Assembly: GCA_030549955.1 (NCBI GenBank)
Contig: JAUQQI010000048.1
Coordinates: 1 to 6,491 of the forward strand
Reading direction: 5' to 3'
Source of the DNA: Chloroflexota bacterium
GTDB taxonomy: Bacteria > Chloroflexota > Dehalococcoidia > JAUQQI01
Length of the DNA stretch: 6,491 bases
The notes beneath the pieces are model-generated. The model searched no databases, had not been told where the DNA came from, and was given only the letters and a program-made list of their open reading frames with translations. The position numbers and the translations under genes are program-made. Positions 1-5,882 of this stretch are shown here, piece by piece (positions within the stretch are counted from its first letter, which is position 1; every line of letters begins with the position of its first letter).

Positions 1-1039
1 GGTCTATACCCCCCACATCGGCCGGGCCCGGCTCTGGGAGGTGAGCGGCCACCTCGATTTCTACCGTGAGAACATGTACCAGCCCATCGAAGTTGAGGGC
101 CAGCAGTACTATCTCAAGCCGATGAACTGCCCTTTCCACATTTACATCTACAAAAGCCGGGTGAGGTCTTACCGGGAGCTTCCGGTCCGGCTCGGCGAGC
201 TCGGCACGGTCTACCGGTACGAGCGGTCGGGGGTGTTGCACGGCCTGCTCCGGGTCCGGGGGTTCACCCAGGATGACGCCCACATCTTCTGCCGGCCGGA
301 CCAGATCGAGGCCGAAGTGATCGGCGTGCTCGACCTGAACTTCCGGCTCTGGGAAGCCTTCGGTTTTAAGGAGTTTGAGATTTACCTGGCGACCCGGCCC
401 GAGAGATTTGTCGGCCGGGTTGAGGACTGGGACCGGGCTACCGAGGGCCTCAAGCAGGCCCTGCGGGACCGGGGCCTGGATTTCAAGATTGACGAGGGCG
501 GTGGGGCCTTTTACGGGCCGAAGGTCGACATCTGGTTCCGGGACGCCATCGGCCGGGCCTGGCAGTGCACAACGGTCCAGTTCGATTTCAACGAGCCGGA
601 GCGGTTTGACCTGAAGTACACCGGCCCCGACGGGCGGGAACACCGTCCGATCATGATCCACCGGGCCCTCCTCGGGTCGCTGGAACGTTTCTTTGGGATC
701 CTCATCGAGCACTATGCCGGCGCATTTCCCGTCTGGCTTGCTCCGGTCCAGGCGGTCATAATCCCGATAACGGACCGGCATCTCCAGTACGCTTACCAGG
801 TTGAGAATCGGCTGCGGGCTGCGGGGTTGCGGGTCGAAACGGACGACCGGTCTGACCGGATGAACCAGAAGATCCGGGACGCTCAGCTTCAGAAGGTGCC
901 GTATATGCTGGTGGTTGGCGATCGGGAAGTTGAATCCGGCACGGTGGCCGTCCGCCGGCGGACCGGCGAAAACCTCGGCCCGATTCCGGTCGACGAGTTT
1001 ATCCAGCGGGTGCAGACCGAGGTGGCAAACCACGGCTAG
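1..1039 (+). CDS. thrS: Threonyl-tRNA synthetase, 5'-truncated by the window edge
   Basis: Cytoplasmic class II aminoacyl-tRNA synthetase that charges tRNA-Thr with threonine. The reading frame is open from base 2 with no start of its own; the first visible residues are VYTPHIGRARLWE, typical of the catalytic core, so the N-terminal TGS and editing domains lie upstream of the window. The visible part is 345 residues. The three residues expected to bind the catalytic zinc are present: Cys in MNCPFH (codon 128-130), His in DDAHIFC (281-283) and His in MIHRALLGS (659-661). Motif 2 reads YRYERSG and is followed by the LHGLLRVRGFTQDDAH stretch; motif 3 is around LLGSLERFFGILIEHY. The C-terminal anticodon-binding domain is complete, from roughly WLAPVQAVIIP to the end (about 100 residues), and includes VGDREVESGTVAVR. 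No frameshift or missing key residue is seen. The gene is convergent with the methyltransferase gene that follows. Identification is secure. Confidence 0.98.
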   Translation, partial: VYTPHIGRARLWEVSGHLDFYRENMYQPIEVEGQQYYLKPMNCPFHIYIYKSRVRSYRELPVRLGELGTVYRYERSGVLHGLLRVRGFTQDDAHIFCRPDQIEAEVIGVLDLNFRLWEAFGFKEFEIYLATRPERFVGRVEDWDRATEGLKQALRDRGLDFKIDEGGGAFYGPKVDIWFRDAIGRAWQCTTVQFDFNEPERFDLKYTGPDGREHRPIMIHRALLGSLERFFGILIEHYAGAFPVWLAPVQAVIIPITDRHLQYAYQVENRLRAAGLRVETDDRSDRMNQKIRDAQLQKVPYMLVVGDREVESGTVAVRRRTGENLGPIPVDEFIQRVQTEVANHG

Positions 1040-1048
1040 GCCGTCATA

Positions 1049-1140
1049 AGCCGGCGTCTTCGGCTGGGCCCGGGCAACGGGACAGCAATCCAAAACCGGT
1101 TACTTGCAGCCCCGTTCGCTGCCCAGAATCCGGTCGGGGC
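1049..1140. terminator. Convergent intergenic region with weak hairpins, possible terminator
   Basis: The 134-bp gap between the converging thrS and methyltransferase genes (1040-1173) holds no gene. It has several short inverted repeats: AGCCG (1049-1053) with CGGCT (1061-1065), 7-nt loop; GCAGC (1106-1110) with GCTGC (1118-1122), 7-nt loop; and GCCCCG (1109-1114) with CGGGGC (1135-1140), 20-nt loop. The last two share bases and cannot form together. None is followed by a T-tract on either strand, so a classical intrinsic terminator is not shown. The convergent position is the main reason to suspect transcription ends here. Such short repeats are common by chance in GC-rich DNA. Confidence 0.25.
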
Positions 1141-1173
1141 CGTGCTGACCTGAAGGGCGCGGCGGGAAACGCT

Positions 1174-1929
1174 TTACTGACGGCGCCTTCCGGTATCGGC
1201 GGCCTTCACGTAAACCACGAAGTGGGAGAGCCCAAAGTGGTGGGCCGGGGTTTGCTCGAGGGCATAGAGGACGAGCCGGAGGATTCCGGCGACGAGTCGG
1301 TTCCTGCGGGCGAGCTTATCGAAGCCGGGGAAGACGCCCCTGTGAACTACAACCCGGCCGGGCAGGACCGAAAGAAGCCTGCGAAGGCGCCGCCAACTGT
1401 AGACCCGAACGTGGGGGGCGAGCCGGTTGCGAAGGGGGTCGGGCAGGTAGTTGACGAACGGGTAGTTACCGAAGTGGTATTTTCCCCGCCAGAAGATTCC
1501 GTGGGTTTCGAAGGGCCAGAGGCGGTTGGGCACGAAGATAACCAGGTCCCCGCCGGGCCGCAGGACCCGCCACGCCTCAGCAAGGACCCGCCGGTCGTCG
1601 TCCACGTGCTCGAGGACCTCATGCAGCAGGACAAGATCGAAGGTGGCGTCCCGGAACGGAAGGTGTTCGCCGACGGCCTGAACAACGGCCGGCGCAACCT
1701 GCCCGGCAAGAACCGCCCGGTCCCGGTCGACCTCGACCCCGATGACGTGGGGCGTGAGCTTTAAAAAGCGGCCCAGAAAAGCCCCGACGCCGCACCCGAT
1801 ATCCAGGATCCGCGCCCCGGTCAGGGGCACAGCCCCGGCAATCATTTGGAAACGCCGCTCCTGGCCAAAACCCCAGACGTAGGAGGGGTGGCCCAGCCTG
1901 ATTACCCGGTCTTCAGCCAACGAACGCAC
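1174..1929 (-). CDS. Class I SAM-dependent methyltransferase (Methyltransf_11 type), substrate unknown
   Basis: A 251-residue soluble protein with a Rossmann-like methyltransferase fold, predicted to transfer a methyl group from S-adenosylmethionine. Motif I is ILDIGCGVGAF (residues 41-51), the glycine loop that holds SAM. The acidic residue ending strand beta-2 is Glu66 in GVEVD. FRDATFDLVLLHEVLEHV (92-109) is the motif that places beta-4 and the following helix, and WRVLRPGG (120-127) is the post-beta-4 loop. The C-terminal half after about residue 130 is rich in aromatic and arginine residues (FWRGKYHFGNYPFVNYLP) and probably forms the substrate cap. Nothing shows whether the acceptor is a quinone, lipid, sugar or protein. 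The start is GTG at 1929-1927; an in-frame TAG lies 12 nt upstream and no Shine-Dalgarno is visible, while a promoter candidate sits directly before the start, so translation may be leaderless. An alternative TTG lies three codons in. It stands alone, between a convergent and a divergent neighbour. Confidence 0.88.
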   Translation of the reverse strand: MRSLAEDRVIRLGHPSYVWGFGQERRFQMIAGAVPLTGARILDIGCGVGAFLGRFLKLTPHVIGVEVDRDRAVLAGQVAPAVVQAVGEHLPFRDATFDLVLLHEVLEHVDDDRRVLAEAWRVLRPGGDLVIFVPNRLWPFETHGIFWRGKYHFGNYPFVNYLPDPLRNRLAPHVRVYSWRRLRRLLSVLPGRVVVHRGVFPGFDKLARRNRLVAGILRLVLYALEQTPAHHFGLSHFVVYVKAADTGRRRQ

Positions 1930-1937
1930 CGGCTTTA

Positions 1938-1967
1938 ACTATCGTCCAGCTGGCCCCGAACTGTCAA
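1938..1967 (-). promoter_or_regulatory. Sigma-70-type promoter candidate for the methyltransferase gene
   Basis: On the minus strand a perfect TTGACA (-35, bases 1967-1962) is followed after 18 bp by GATAGT (1943-1938), which matches TATAAT at four of six positions. Only 8 nt separate the -10 hexamer from the GTG start codon at 1929, so transcription would begin at or within a few bases of the start codon. This fits the absence of a Shine-Dalgarno. The consensus -35 is good evidence in GC-rich DNA; the -10 is weaker and the 18-bp spacing is one more than the usual optimum. Confidence 0.5.
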
Positions 1968-2059
1968 GGGCCTGAGGAGGGGAGCCCATTCATTGGGGGG
2001 CCGGATAACCAACGCCACAACCGCAACCGTCCCTGGAAGCCCTGCCCAGCGCCCCGCCG

Positions 2060-2089
2060 GTATCAGGACGGTGATTGATCACGTATACT
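2060..2089 (+). promoter_or_regulatory. Promoter candidate for the SDR/hydrolase pair
   Basis: TATACT (2084-2089) matches the -10 consensus at five of six positions and lies in an AT-rich pocket (about 2072-2095) in otherwise GC-rich DNA. The hexamer 18 bp upstream, GTATCA (2060-2065), is a poor -35 match (three of six), so an activator or an alternative -35 may be needed. The leader to the ATG at 2162 would be about 65 nt. A second option is TAACGT (2151-2156), a TANNNT-type -10 only 5 nt before the ATG, which would give a leaderless message; it has no good -35 at the right spacing. Confidence 0.35.
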
Positions 2090-2093
2090 CAAT
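2071..2093. promoter_or_regulatory. Overlapping dyads, possible operator
   Basis: Two overlapping inverted repeats lie on the promoter candidate upstream of the SDR gene: GTGAT-TG-ATCAC (2071-2082), perfect 5-bp arms, and ATTGA-N10-TCAAT (2074-2078 and 2089-2093), also perfect 5-bp arms. The first sits inside the proposed -35/-10 spacer and the second brackets the TATACT box, the usual place for a repressor site. No regulator gene is present in the window, and 5-bp arms arise easily by chance, so this is suggestive only. Confidence 0.25.
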
Positions 2094-2161
2094 AGGTCGC
2101 TGGTGGAAATGCCGTCGGGACCGGGGAACATCGACCGCATTGCCCACCACTAACGTCGGGA

Positions 2162-2926
2162 ATGGCGAATTATCCTTCCCTTCAGGGCAGGACGGCCCTT
2201 GTTACGGGGGCGGGTCGGGGCATCGGCCGGGCCATCGCCCTGGCACTGGCCGAACAGGGGGTCCGGGTTGGTATACACTTCAACCGGTCGGAAGCCGGAG
2301 CCAGGGAGGTCGCGGCGGCGGTCCGGGTCAGCGGCGGTCAGGCCGAGCTTTTTAGGGCCGACCTGGCCGATGTCGGGGAAGTCCAGCGGCTCTTTGCGCT
2401 GGTTGAGGCCCGTTTCGGGGCCCTTGATATCCTCGTGAATAATGCCGCCGTCTTTACCCGTACCCCGGCCCTCCAGCTTTCGACGGAGGAGTGGCACCGT
2501 GTCCTGAATGTGAATCTTTCGGCTGTCTTTCTATGCTGTCAGGCCGCGGCCCGGCTGATGCTGGACCGGTCAGGGGGTGGGGTTATCGTGAATATTGCTT
2601 CCGGGGGCGGGCTCCATCCCCGGCCCGGCTACGAGCCCTCCGCGGCCTACGCGGCTGCTAAAGCCGGGGTCATAATGCTCACCCGCCGGCTCGCCCTCGA
2701 GTGGGCCCCGAGGATTCGGGTCAACGCGGTTGCGCCGGGGATTATCGATTCAAAACCAGGCCCGATGCGGAGCGAAGTTCGGGCGGAGTTTGGCCGGCTG
2801 ATCCCCATGGGTCGAGTCGGCACGCCGGAAGAGGTCGCGGCGGCGGTGGTCTTTCTCGTCAGCGACGAGGCCCGCTACATCACTGGCCAGACGCTGGTGG
2901 TCGATGGGGGCCTCTTTCCCCACTGA
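2162..2926 (+). CDS. Short-chain dehydrogenase/reductase (FabG-like, classical SDR)
   Basis: A 254-residue NAD(P)-dependent oxidoreductase of the classical SDR family, expected to be a soluble tetramer. The cofactor loop TGAGRGIG is at residues 15-22; Asn41-Arg42 after strand beta-2 (HFNRS) favours NADP(H); Asp67 in ADLAD should contact adenine. NNAA is at 93-96. The catalytic set is Asn118 (NVNLS), Ser147 (VNIAS), Tyr163 and Lys167 (YAAAK). The C-terminal signature GQTLVVDGG is intact. Ser147 and Tyr163 are 16 residues apart, three more than the usual 13, because of an insertion in GYEPSAAY next to the active site. Members reduce or oxidise many carbonyl/alcohol substrates, so the specific substrate, and any role in fatty acid synthesis, cannot be read from this. 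ATG at 2162 is the only plausible start before the in-frame stop at 2093-2095; no good Shine-Dalgarno precedes it. Its stop overlaps the next gene's start (TGATG), suggesting a coupled pair. Confidence 0.93.
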   Translation: MANYPSLQGRTALVTGAGRGIGRAIALALAEQGVRVGIHFNRSEAGAREVAAAVRVSGGQAELFRADLADVGEVQRLFALVEARFGALDILVNNAAVFTRTPALQLSTEEWHRVLNVNLSAVFLCCQAAARLMLDRSGGGVIVNIASGGGLHPRPGYEPSAAYAAAKAGVIMLTRRLALEWAPRIRVNAVAPGIIDSKPGPMRSEVRAEFGRLIPMGRVGTPEEVAAAVVFLVSDEARYITGQTLVVDGGLFPH

Positions 2927-3975
2927 TGCGGCGGACGGGGCTTGTTTTGCTGGTCATCCTGCTGGTGGGCACGGCCGCCCTGGTCTGGCCGCCGGGCCGG
3001 GCGGCGTTGAAGACGGCCCTGCTCCTGCCCCACCTTTTTCCAGGGAATCAGCTGCGACCCCTGGACGTCCTTACGCCGGCGCCCGCCCGGGAGGAGCTCA
3101 CATTTCGCTATCCATCGGCCACAGGCCGGATTGACCTTTATCGCCCGCCGGACTCGGGGCGGTATCCGGCAGTGCTGTTTTTTCTCGGGGTCGCGCCCCT
3201 CGCAAGCCGGGACCCGAGGGTCGTTCAGATTGCCGAGGGGCTATCCCGGAGCGGGCTTGTGGTGGCAGTCCTCGAGTCGCCCCACCTGGTCGCGGAGCGT
3301 ATTCTCCCCGAGGAGGTAGATGGGCTGGTCGACGCGTTCCAGGTAGTCAGCCGCCACCCGGCAGTTGATCCCGACCGGGTCGGGTTTGCCGGCTTCTGTG
3401 TGGGCGCGGCCCTGGCCCTGCTGGCTGCGGCCGACCCGAGGATCGCCGACCGGGTGACCTTTGTCAACGCCCTGACCCCTTATTATGATGGGGAGGAGCT
3501 TCTGGCCGAAATTGCGTCCCGTCAGTTCGAGGTCAACGGCCAACGGGTTGACTGGAACCCAAGCCCCCTCACCCTCAAAATTTTCAACCAGCTTCTGGAC
3601 CGGGCCCGGGCCGCTGGAGCCGGCCCGGTGGCTGACCGGCTTGCGGCCGTTCCTGACCTGCCAACCGCCCGGCAACTGGTGGCCCAGCTCCCCGAGGCTG
3701 CCCGACGGGAAATCGGGTTGCTTTCGCCAAAGGGTAAGCTGGGGCGCCTCCGTGCTCGAATTTATGTAATGCACGACCTGGACGATAACAACATACCGGT
3801 CGCCCAGGCCCGGCGGCTCGTCCGGGACTTCCCGGCCCCAGGTCGGCTGACCTACACCGAGTTCGAATTTTTTGAGCACGTTCAGCCGACGAAGCCGGTG
3901 GACCCGATTACGTTCGGCCGGGAGCTGGGGAAGTTCTACGCCCACGTCTACCGGGTCCTTGCCCCTGTCTGGTAG
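2926..3975 (+). CDS. Membrane-anchored dienelactone-hydrolase-like alpha/beta hydrolase with Cys nucleophile
   Basis: A 349-residue alpha/beta hydrolase. Residues 1-20 are an uncleaved-looking signal anchor: two arginines, then the hydrophobic LVLLVILLVGTAALVW. There is no lipobox Cys, so the catalytic domain probably faces outside, tethered to the membrane. The nucleophile elbow is GFCVG with Cys158 (codon 3397-3399), the Cys-for-Ser arrangement typical of dienelactone hydrolases. The acid is probably Asp287 (DDNNIP) and the base His318 (FFEHVQP), giving a complete triad. Between about residues 190 and 270 lies a mostly helical, Ala/Leu/Arg-rich stretch that dienelactone hydrolases (about 230 residues) lack, likely a lid. 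The ATG at 2926-2928 overlaps the SDR stop as TGATG. The frame is also open upstream to 2701, but that part overlaps the SDR gene and loses the signal anchor at the terminus, so I reject it. The substrate is unknown; esters, lactones or thioesters are possible. No close named family is recognised. Confidence 0.82.
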   Translation: MRRTGLVLLVILLVGTAALVWPPGRAALKTALLLPHLFPGNQLRPLDVLTPAPAREELTFRYPSATGRIDLYRPPDSGRYPAVLFFLGVAPLASRDPRVVQIAEGLSRSGLVVAVLESPHLVAERILPEEVDGLVDAFQVVSRHPAVDPDRVGFAGFCVGAALALLAAADPRIADRVTFVNALTPYYDGEELLAEIASRQFEVNGQRVDWNPSPLTLKIFNQLLDRARAAGAGPVADRLAAVPDLPTARQLVAQLPEAARREIGLLSPKGKLGRLRARIYVMHDLDDNNIPVAQARRLVRDFPAPGRLTYTEFEFFEHVQPTKPVDPITFGRELGKFYAHVYRVLAPVW

Positions 3976-3984
3976 CCGAAAAAT

Positions 3985-4014
3985 TTGTCAGGGACCGGGC
4001 CCGCAGGCTACGAT
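3985..4014 (+). promoter_or_regulatory. Promoter candidate for the PcaD-like hydrolase and smpB
   Basis: TTGTCA (3985-3990, five of six to TTGACA) and TACGAT (4009-4014, four of six to TATAAT) are separated by 18 bp in the 68-bp gap before the hydrolase gene. Transcription would start near 4021, leaving a leader of about 20-25 nt that still contains the GGAGGAG ribosome-binding site. The 18-bp spacing equals that of the methyltransferase promoter candidate. This supports a separate transcription unit from the upstream SDR/DLH-like pair, though read-through remains possible because no terminator is visible in the gap. Confidence 0.5.
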
Positions 4015-4030
4015 CGGTTTGAACCCACCG

Positions 4031-4037
4031 GGAGGAG
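4031..4037 (+). promoter_or_regulatory. Strong ribosome-binding site of the PcaD-like hydrolase
   Basis: GGAGGAG lies 6 nt before the ATG at 4044 and fixes that start. It contrasts with the SDR and methyltransferase genes, which have no clear Shine-Dalgarno. Confidence 0.8.
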
Positions 4038-4043
4038 TCGGAG

Positions 4044-4829
4044 ATGTTTGCGCAAGTAAACGGGATCCGCTGTTTCTACGAGCTCGAAGGGGAAGGAGAA
4101 GAGGTCGTCGTCTTAATTCATGCGCTGGGGACCGGCCACTGGATGTGGGACCGGCAGTTCGGGGTGCTGCGGCCCCACTTTCGGGTTTTGCGCTATGACG
4201 TTCGGGGGCATGGCCAGACCGAGAAGCCCCCGGGGCCGTACTCGCTCGAGCTCTTTGCGCAGGACCTGGCGGCCCTCCTCGACCTGCTCGGCATTCCGGC
4301 GGCCCACCTGGTGGGCCTTTCCATGGGGGGCATGATTGCCCAGACCTTCGCGCTGAACTACCCAGACCGTGTGAAATCCCTCGTCCTGGCCGATACGTCC
4401 AGCCGCTACCCGCCGGAAAATCGCCAGCAGTTCGAAGAGCGGGCCAGGACTGCCGAGACCCAGGGGATGGGGCCGCTGGTCGAACTCGCCCTGGAGCGGT
4501 GGTTCAGCCCGGGCTTTGCCCAGGCACACCCCGAAGTCATCGGGCGCTACCGTCAGATGCTCCAGGCGAACGACCCGAAAGCGTACGCCGCTGCGACGAG
4601 GGCCATTGCCCGGCTCGACCTGACGTCCCGCCTCGGGGCGATTAAGGTGCCGACCCTGGTCATCGTCGGCGAAGACGACCCGGGCACACCCCCTGCCATG
4701 GCCAAAGAGATTGCGGCCGCGATTCCCGGCGCCCGGCTCGAAATTTTGCCAGGCCGGCACATGACCCAGGAGGAGTCGGCCGAGGCGTTCAACCGGCTCC
4801 TGCTTGAATTCTTGAAATCGGTGAAGTGA
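4044..4829 (+). CDS. Alpha/beta hydrolase, 3-oxoadipate enol-lactonase (PcaD)-like
   Basis: A 261-residue cytoplasmic alpha/beta hydrolase without a signal peptide. The layout resembles 3-oxoadipate enol-lactonases of the beta-ketoadipate pathway: an oxyanion-side IHALGTGHWMWD segment (25-36), YDVRGHG (51-57) followed by PPGPYSLE, and the nucleophile elbow GLSMGG with Ser93. The acid is Asp212 (GEDDPGTPP) and the base His239 (PGRHMTQEE), so the Ser-Asp-His triad is complete. The residue before the catalytic His is Arg, where most relatives have Gly. The cap region is about residues 120-190 (QFEERARTAETQ onward). No other beta-ketoadipate gene is nearby, so true PcaD function is unproven; a general carboxylesterase or lactonase is equally possible and I give no gene symbol. 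It has its own promoter candidate and a strong ribosome-binding site, and its TGA stop overlaps the smpB ATG, indicating translational coupling to smpB. Confidence 0.9.
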   Translation: MFAQVNGIRCFYELEGEGEEVVVLIHALGTGHWMWDRQFGVLRPHFRVLRYDVRGHGQTEKPPGPYSLELFAQDLAALLDLLGIPAAHLVGLSMGGMIAQTFALNYPDRVKSLVLADTSSRYPPENRQQFEERARTAETQGMGPLVELALERWFSPGFAQAHPEVIGRYRQMLQANDPKAYAAATRAIARLDLTSRLGAIKVPTLVIVGEDDPGTPPAMAKEIAAAIPGARLEILPGRHMTQEESAEAFNRLLLEFLKSVK

Positions 4830-5299
4830 TGGTAAAGAAGACCGGGTCTACCGGGCGGACGTTCGCCGTAAACCGGCGGGCCGACTATGATTACGATATC
4901 GAAGAGACCTTTGAGGCCGGCCTGGTCCTGACCGGGAGCGAGGTGAAGTCGATTCGCGAGGGTAGGGTGAACCTTCGGGAGGGGTTCGTGCGGCCCGTCG
5001 ACGCTGAGCTCTACCTGTGGAATGTCCACATCTCGCCCTGGCAGCCGTCAGGCCCGTTCGGCCACGAGCCGGAGCGGCCCCGGAAGCTTTTGCTCCACAA
5101 GGATGAGATTGCTTACATTATCGGGAAGCTCGCCCAAAAGGGCTACACCTGTGTGCCCCTCAGGCTCTACGAGAAGGACAATCGGATAAAGCTTGAAATT
5201 GGCCTCGGAAAGGGCAAGAAGGCCTACGATAAGCGCCGGGACGAGGCCGAACGTGAGGCTAAAAGGCGGATCCAGGAGGCCCTGAAACGGCGGGTCTAG
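4829..5299 (+). CDS. smpB: SsrA-binding protein SmpB
   Basis: SmpB binds tmRNA (SsrA) and brings it to stalled ribosomes for trans-translation, tagging the incomplete peptide for degradation. The 156-residue product has normal length and all hallmark parts: a start with NRRADYDYDIEETFEAG (15-31), GSEVKSIREGRVNL (36-49), the RPRKLLLH stretch of the oligonucleotide-binding barrel, and the basic C-terminal tail GLGKGKKAYDKRRDEA, which enters the decoding site in place of an mRNA codon. I chose ATG at 4829; a GTG at 4826 directly before it is an alternative adding one residue. The ATG shares its A with the upstream TGA stop (TGATG), and GGTGA at 4820-4824 is the only, closely spaced, Shine-Dalgarno-like element, so its translation probably depends on the hydrolase gene. 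The tmRNA gene ssrA, often near smpB, was not found in the window. Identification is secure. Confidence 0.97.
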   Translation: MVKKTGSTGRTFAVNRRADYDYDIEETFEAGLVLTGSEVKSIREGRVNLREGFVRPVDAELYLWNVHISPWQPSGPFGHEPERPRKLLLHKDEIAYIIGKLAQKGYTCVPLRLYEKDNRIKLEIGLGKGKKAYDKRRDEAEREAKRRIQEALKRRV

Positions 5300-5300
5300 G

Positions 5301-5317
5301 CCAGGCCGTGAGGCTGG
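5301..5317. terminator. Hairpin between convergent smpB and DUF151 genes
   Basis: The 21-bp gap between the two converging genes contains CCAG-G-CC-GTGA-GG-CTGG: a six-pair stem with one bulged G (5305) closing a GTGA loop, which as RNA is a stable GNRA tetraloop. It is followed by GGGG rather than a T-tract, so it may be a factor-assisted or bidirectional terminator, or a 3'-end stabiliser. The tight convergent placement supports a role in ending transcription. Confidence 0.35.
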
Positions 5318-5320
5318 GGG

Positions 5321-5824
5321 TTACCGGGAACCTCCGCCGTGATTGTCGAGGTTCAGGGAGTTGACAAAGTCCCGGAAGATAGCCAGGGATTCATCGTCGA
5401 CGGGCGGGGCCGGCCGGGACGACCCGATACAGGATAACACCCATCCGGCCTTGGCGAGCACATCCTCGGCAACCAGGATGGGACAACCGGAGCGAAGGGC
5501 CAGGGCAATGCCGTCGCTTGGGCGGCAGGTGACCTCAATCCAACGGCCCTTCCAGTAGATGCAGAGGCGGGCGTGGCAAACACCCCCGGCCAGGGTCCGG
5601 ATTTCGACCTGGGTCAGAACTGCTCCGAAGCTCCGGAGAAGATTAAGGATGAGCTCGTGGGGCTGGGGCCACGGGTCGCCCCGAAGAGCGGTCTTGATCG
5701 CCCGGGCCTCGGCAAATCCAACTGCAATCGGAAACCTCGCGTGTCCCTCTTTCTCCCGAAGGACTACAACATAGCCTGTGCCTTCAAGCGTCGTTTCCAC
5801 TCCCGCCACCACCATTTCGACCAT
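5321..5824 (-). CDS. Bifunctional nuclease family protein (DUF151)
   Basis: A 167-residue DUF151 protein; characterised relatives are described as bifunctional (DNase/RNase) nucleases, but many bacterial members have no tested role. The pattern fits: an N-terminal strand MVEMVVAGVE, then VVVLREKEG and RFPIAVGFAEARAI (residues 30-43), PQPHELILNLLRSFGA (53-68), VEIRTLAGGVCHARL, and the hallmark RPSDGIALAL (101-110), followed by PILVAEDVLAKAG. Families usually show Asp two residues before RPSD (often DARPSD) and Ala after it; here these are Thr99 and Gly105, so activity may be altered. Five cysteines (83, 88, 100, 114, 132) are many for this size. The start is ATG at 5824-5822 because GGAGGTG lies 9 nt upstream; the frame stays open to 5986, but that extension overlaps the upstream SDR gene and reads as low-complexity Arg/Pro. 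The last 30 or so residues (after Gly127) are less typical. It follows the SDR gene by 58 bp on the same strand and may be cotranscribed. Confidence 0.85.
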   Translation of the reverse strand: MVEMVVAGVETTLEGTGYVVVLREKEGHARFPIAVGFAEARAIKTALRGDPWPQPHELILNLLRSFGAVLTQVEIRTLAGGVCHARLCIYWKGRWIEVTCRPSDGIALALRSGCPILVAEDVLAKAGWVLSCIGSSRPAPPVDDESLAIFRDFVNSLNLDNHGGGSR

Positions 5825-5833
5825 ATTGCTAAA

Positions 5834-5840
5834 CACCTCC
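5834..5840 (-). promoter_or_regulatory. Ribosome-binding site that sets the DUF151 start
   Basis: GGAGGTG on the minus strand ends 9 nt before the ATG at 5824-5822. It is the strongest Shine-Dalgarno in the window and decides against the upstream start at 5986. Confidence 0.85.
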
Positions 5841-5882
5841 CTTTCCCCCAACCCCACCATCGGGGCGGGTAACCGCGCGGCC

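Noticed and set aside
1094..1101. AACCGGTT palindrome and nearby GGGCCC/CCCGGG palindromes in the thrS-methyltransferase gap
   Set aside because: Short perfect palindromes of this kind are frequent in CCGG-rich DNA, and the gap is convergent, so an operator is unlikely.
1222..1764. Long open frame on the plus strand opposite the methyltransferase gene
   Set aside because: It is antisense to a gene with clear methyltransferase motifs; its translation is acidic, low in structure and has no recognisable domain. Long antisense frames are expected in GC-rich DNA.
1993..2355. Open frame of 120 codons crossing the divergent region into the SDR gene
   Set aside because: The product is Gly/Arg/Pro-rich with no domain, and it runs through the SDR cofactor-loop coding region in another frame. 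It is a shadow.
2701..2925. 75-codon upstream extension of the DLH-like hydrolase
   Set aside because: It overlaps the end of the SDR gene, reads as low-complexity sequence, and would bury the hydrophobic anchor that begins at the TGATG start.
3241..3945. Long minus-strand frame opposite the DLH-like hydrolase
   Set aside because: It has no recognisable motif and lies antisense to a gene with a complete catalytic triad.
4113..4760. Long minus-strand frame opposite the PcaD-like hydrolase
   Set aside because: It has no domain and mirrors a well-supported gene; a codon-bias artefact.
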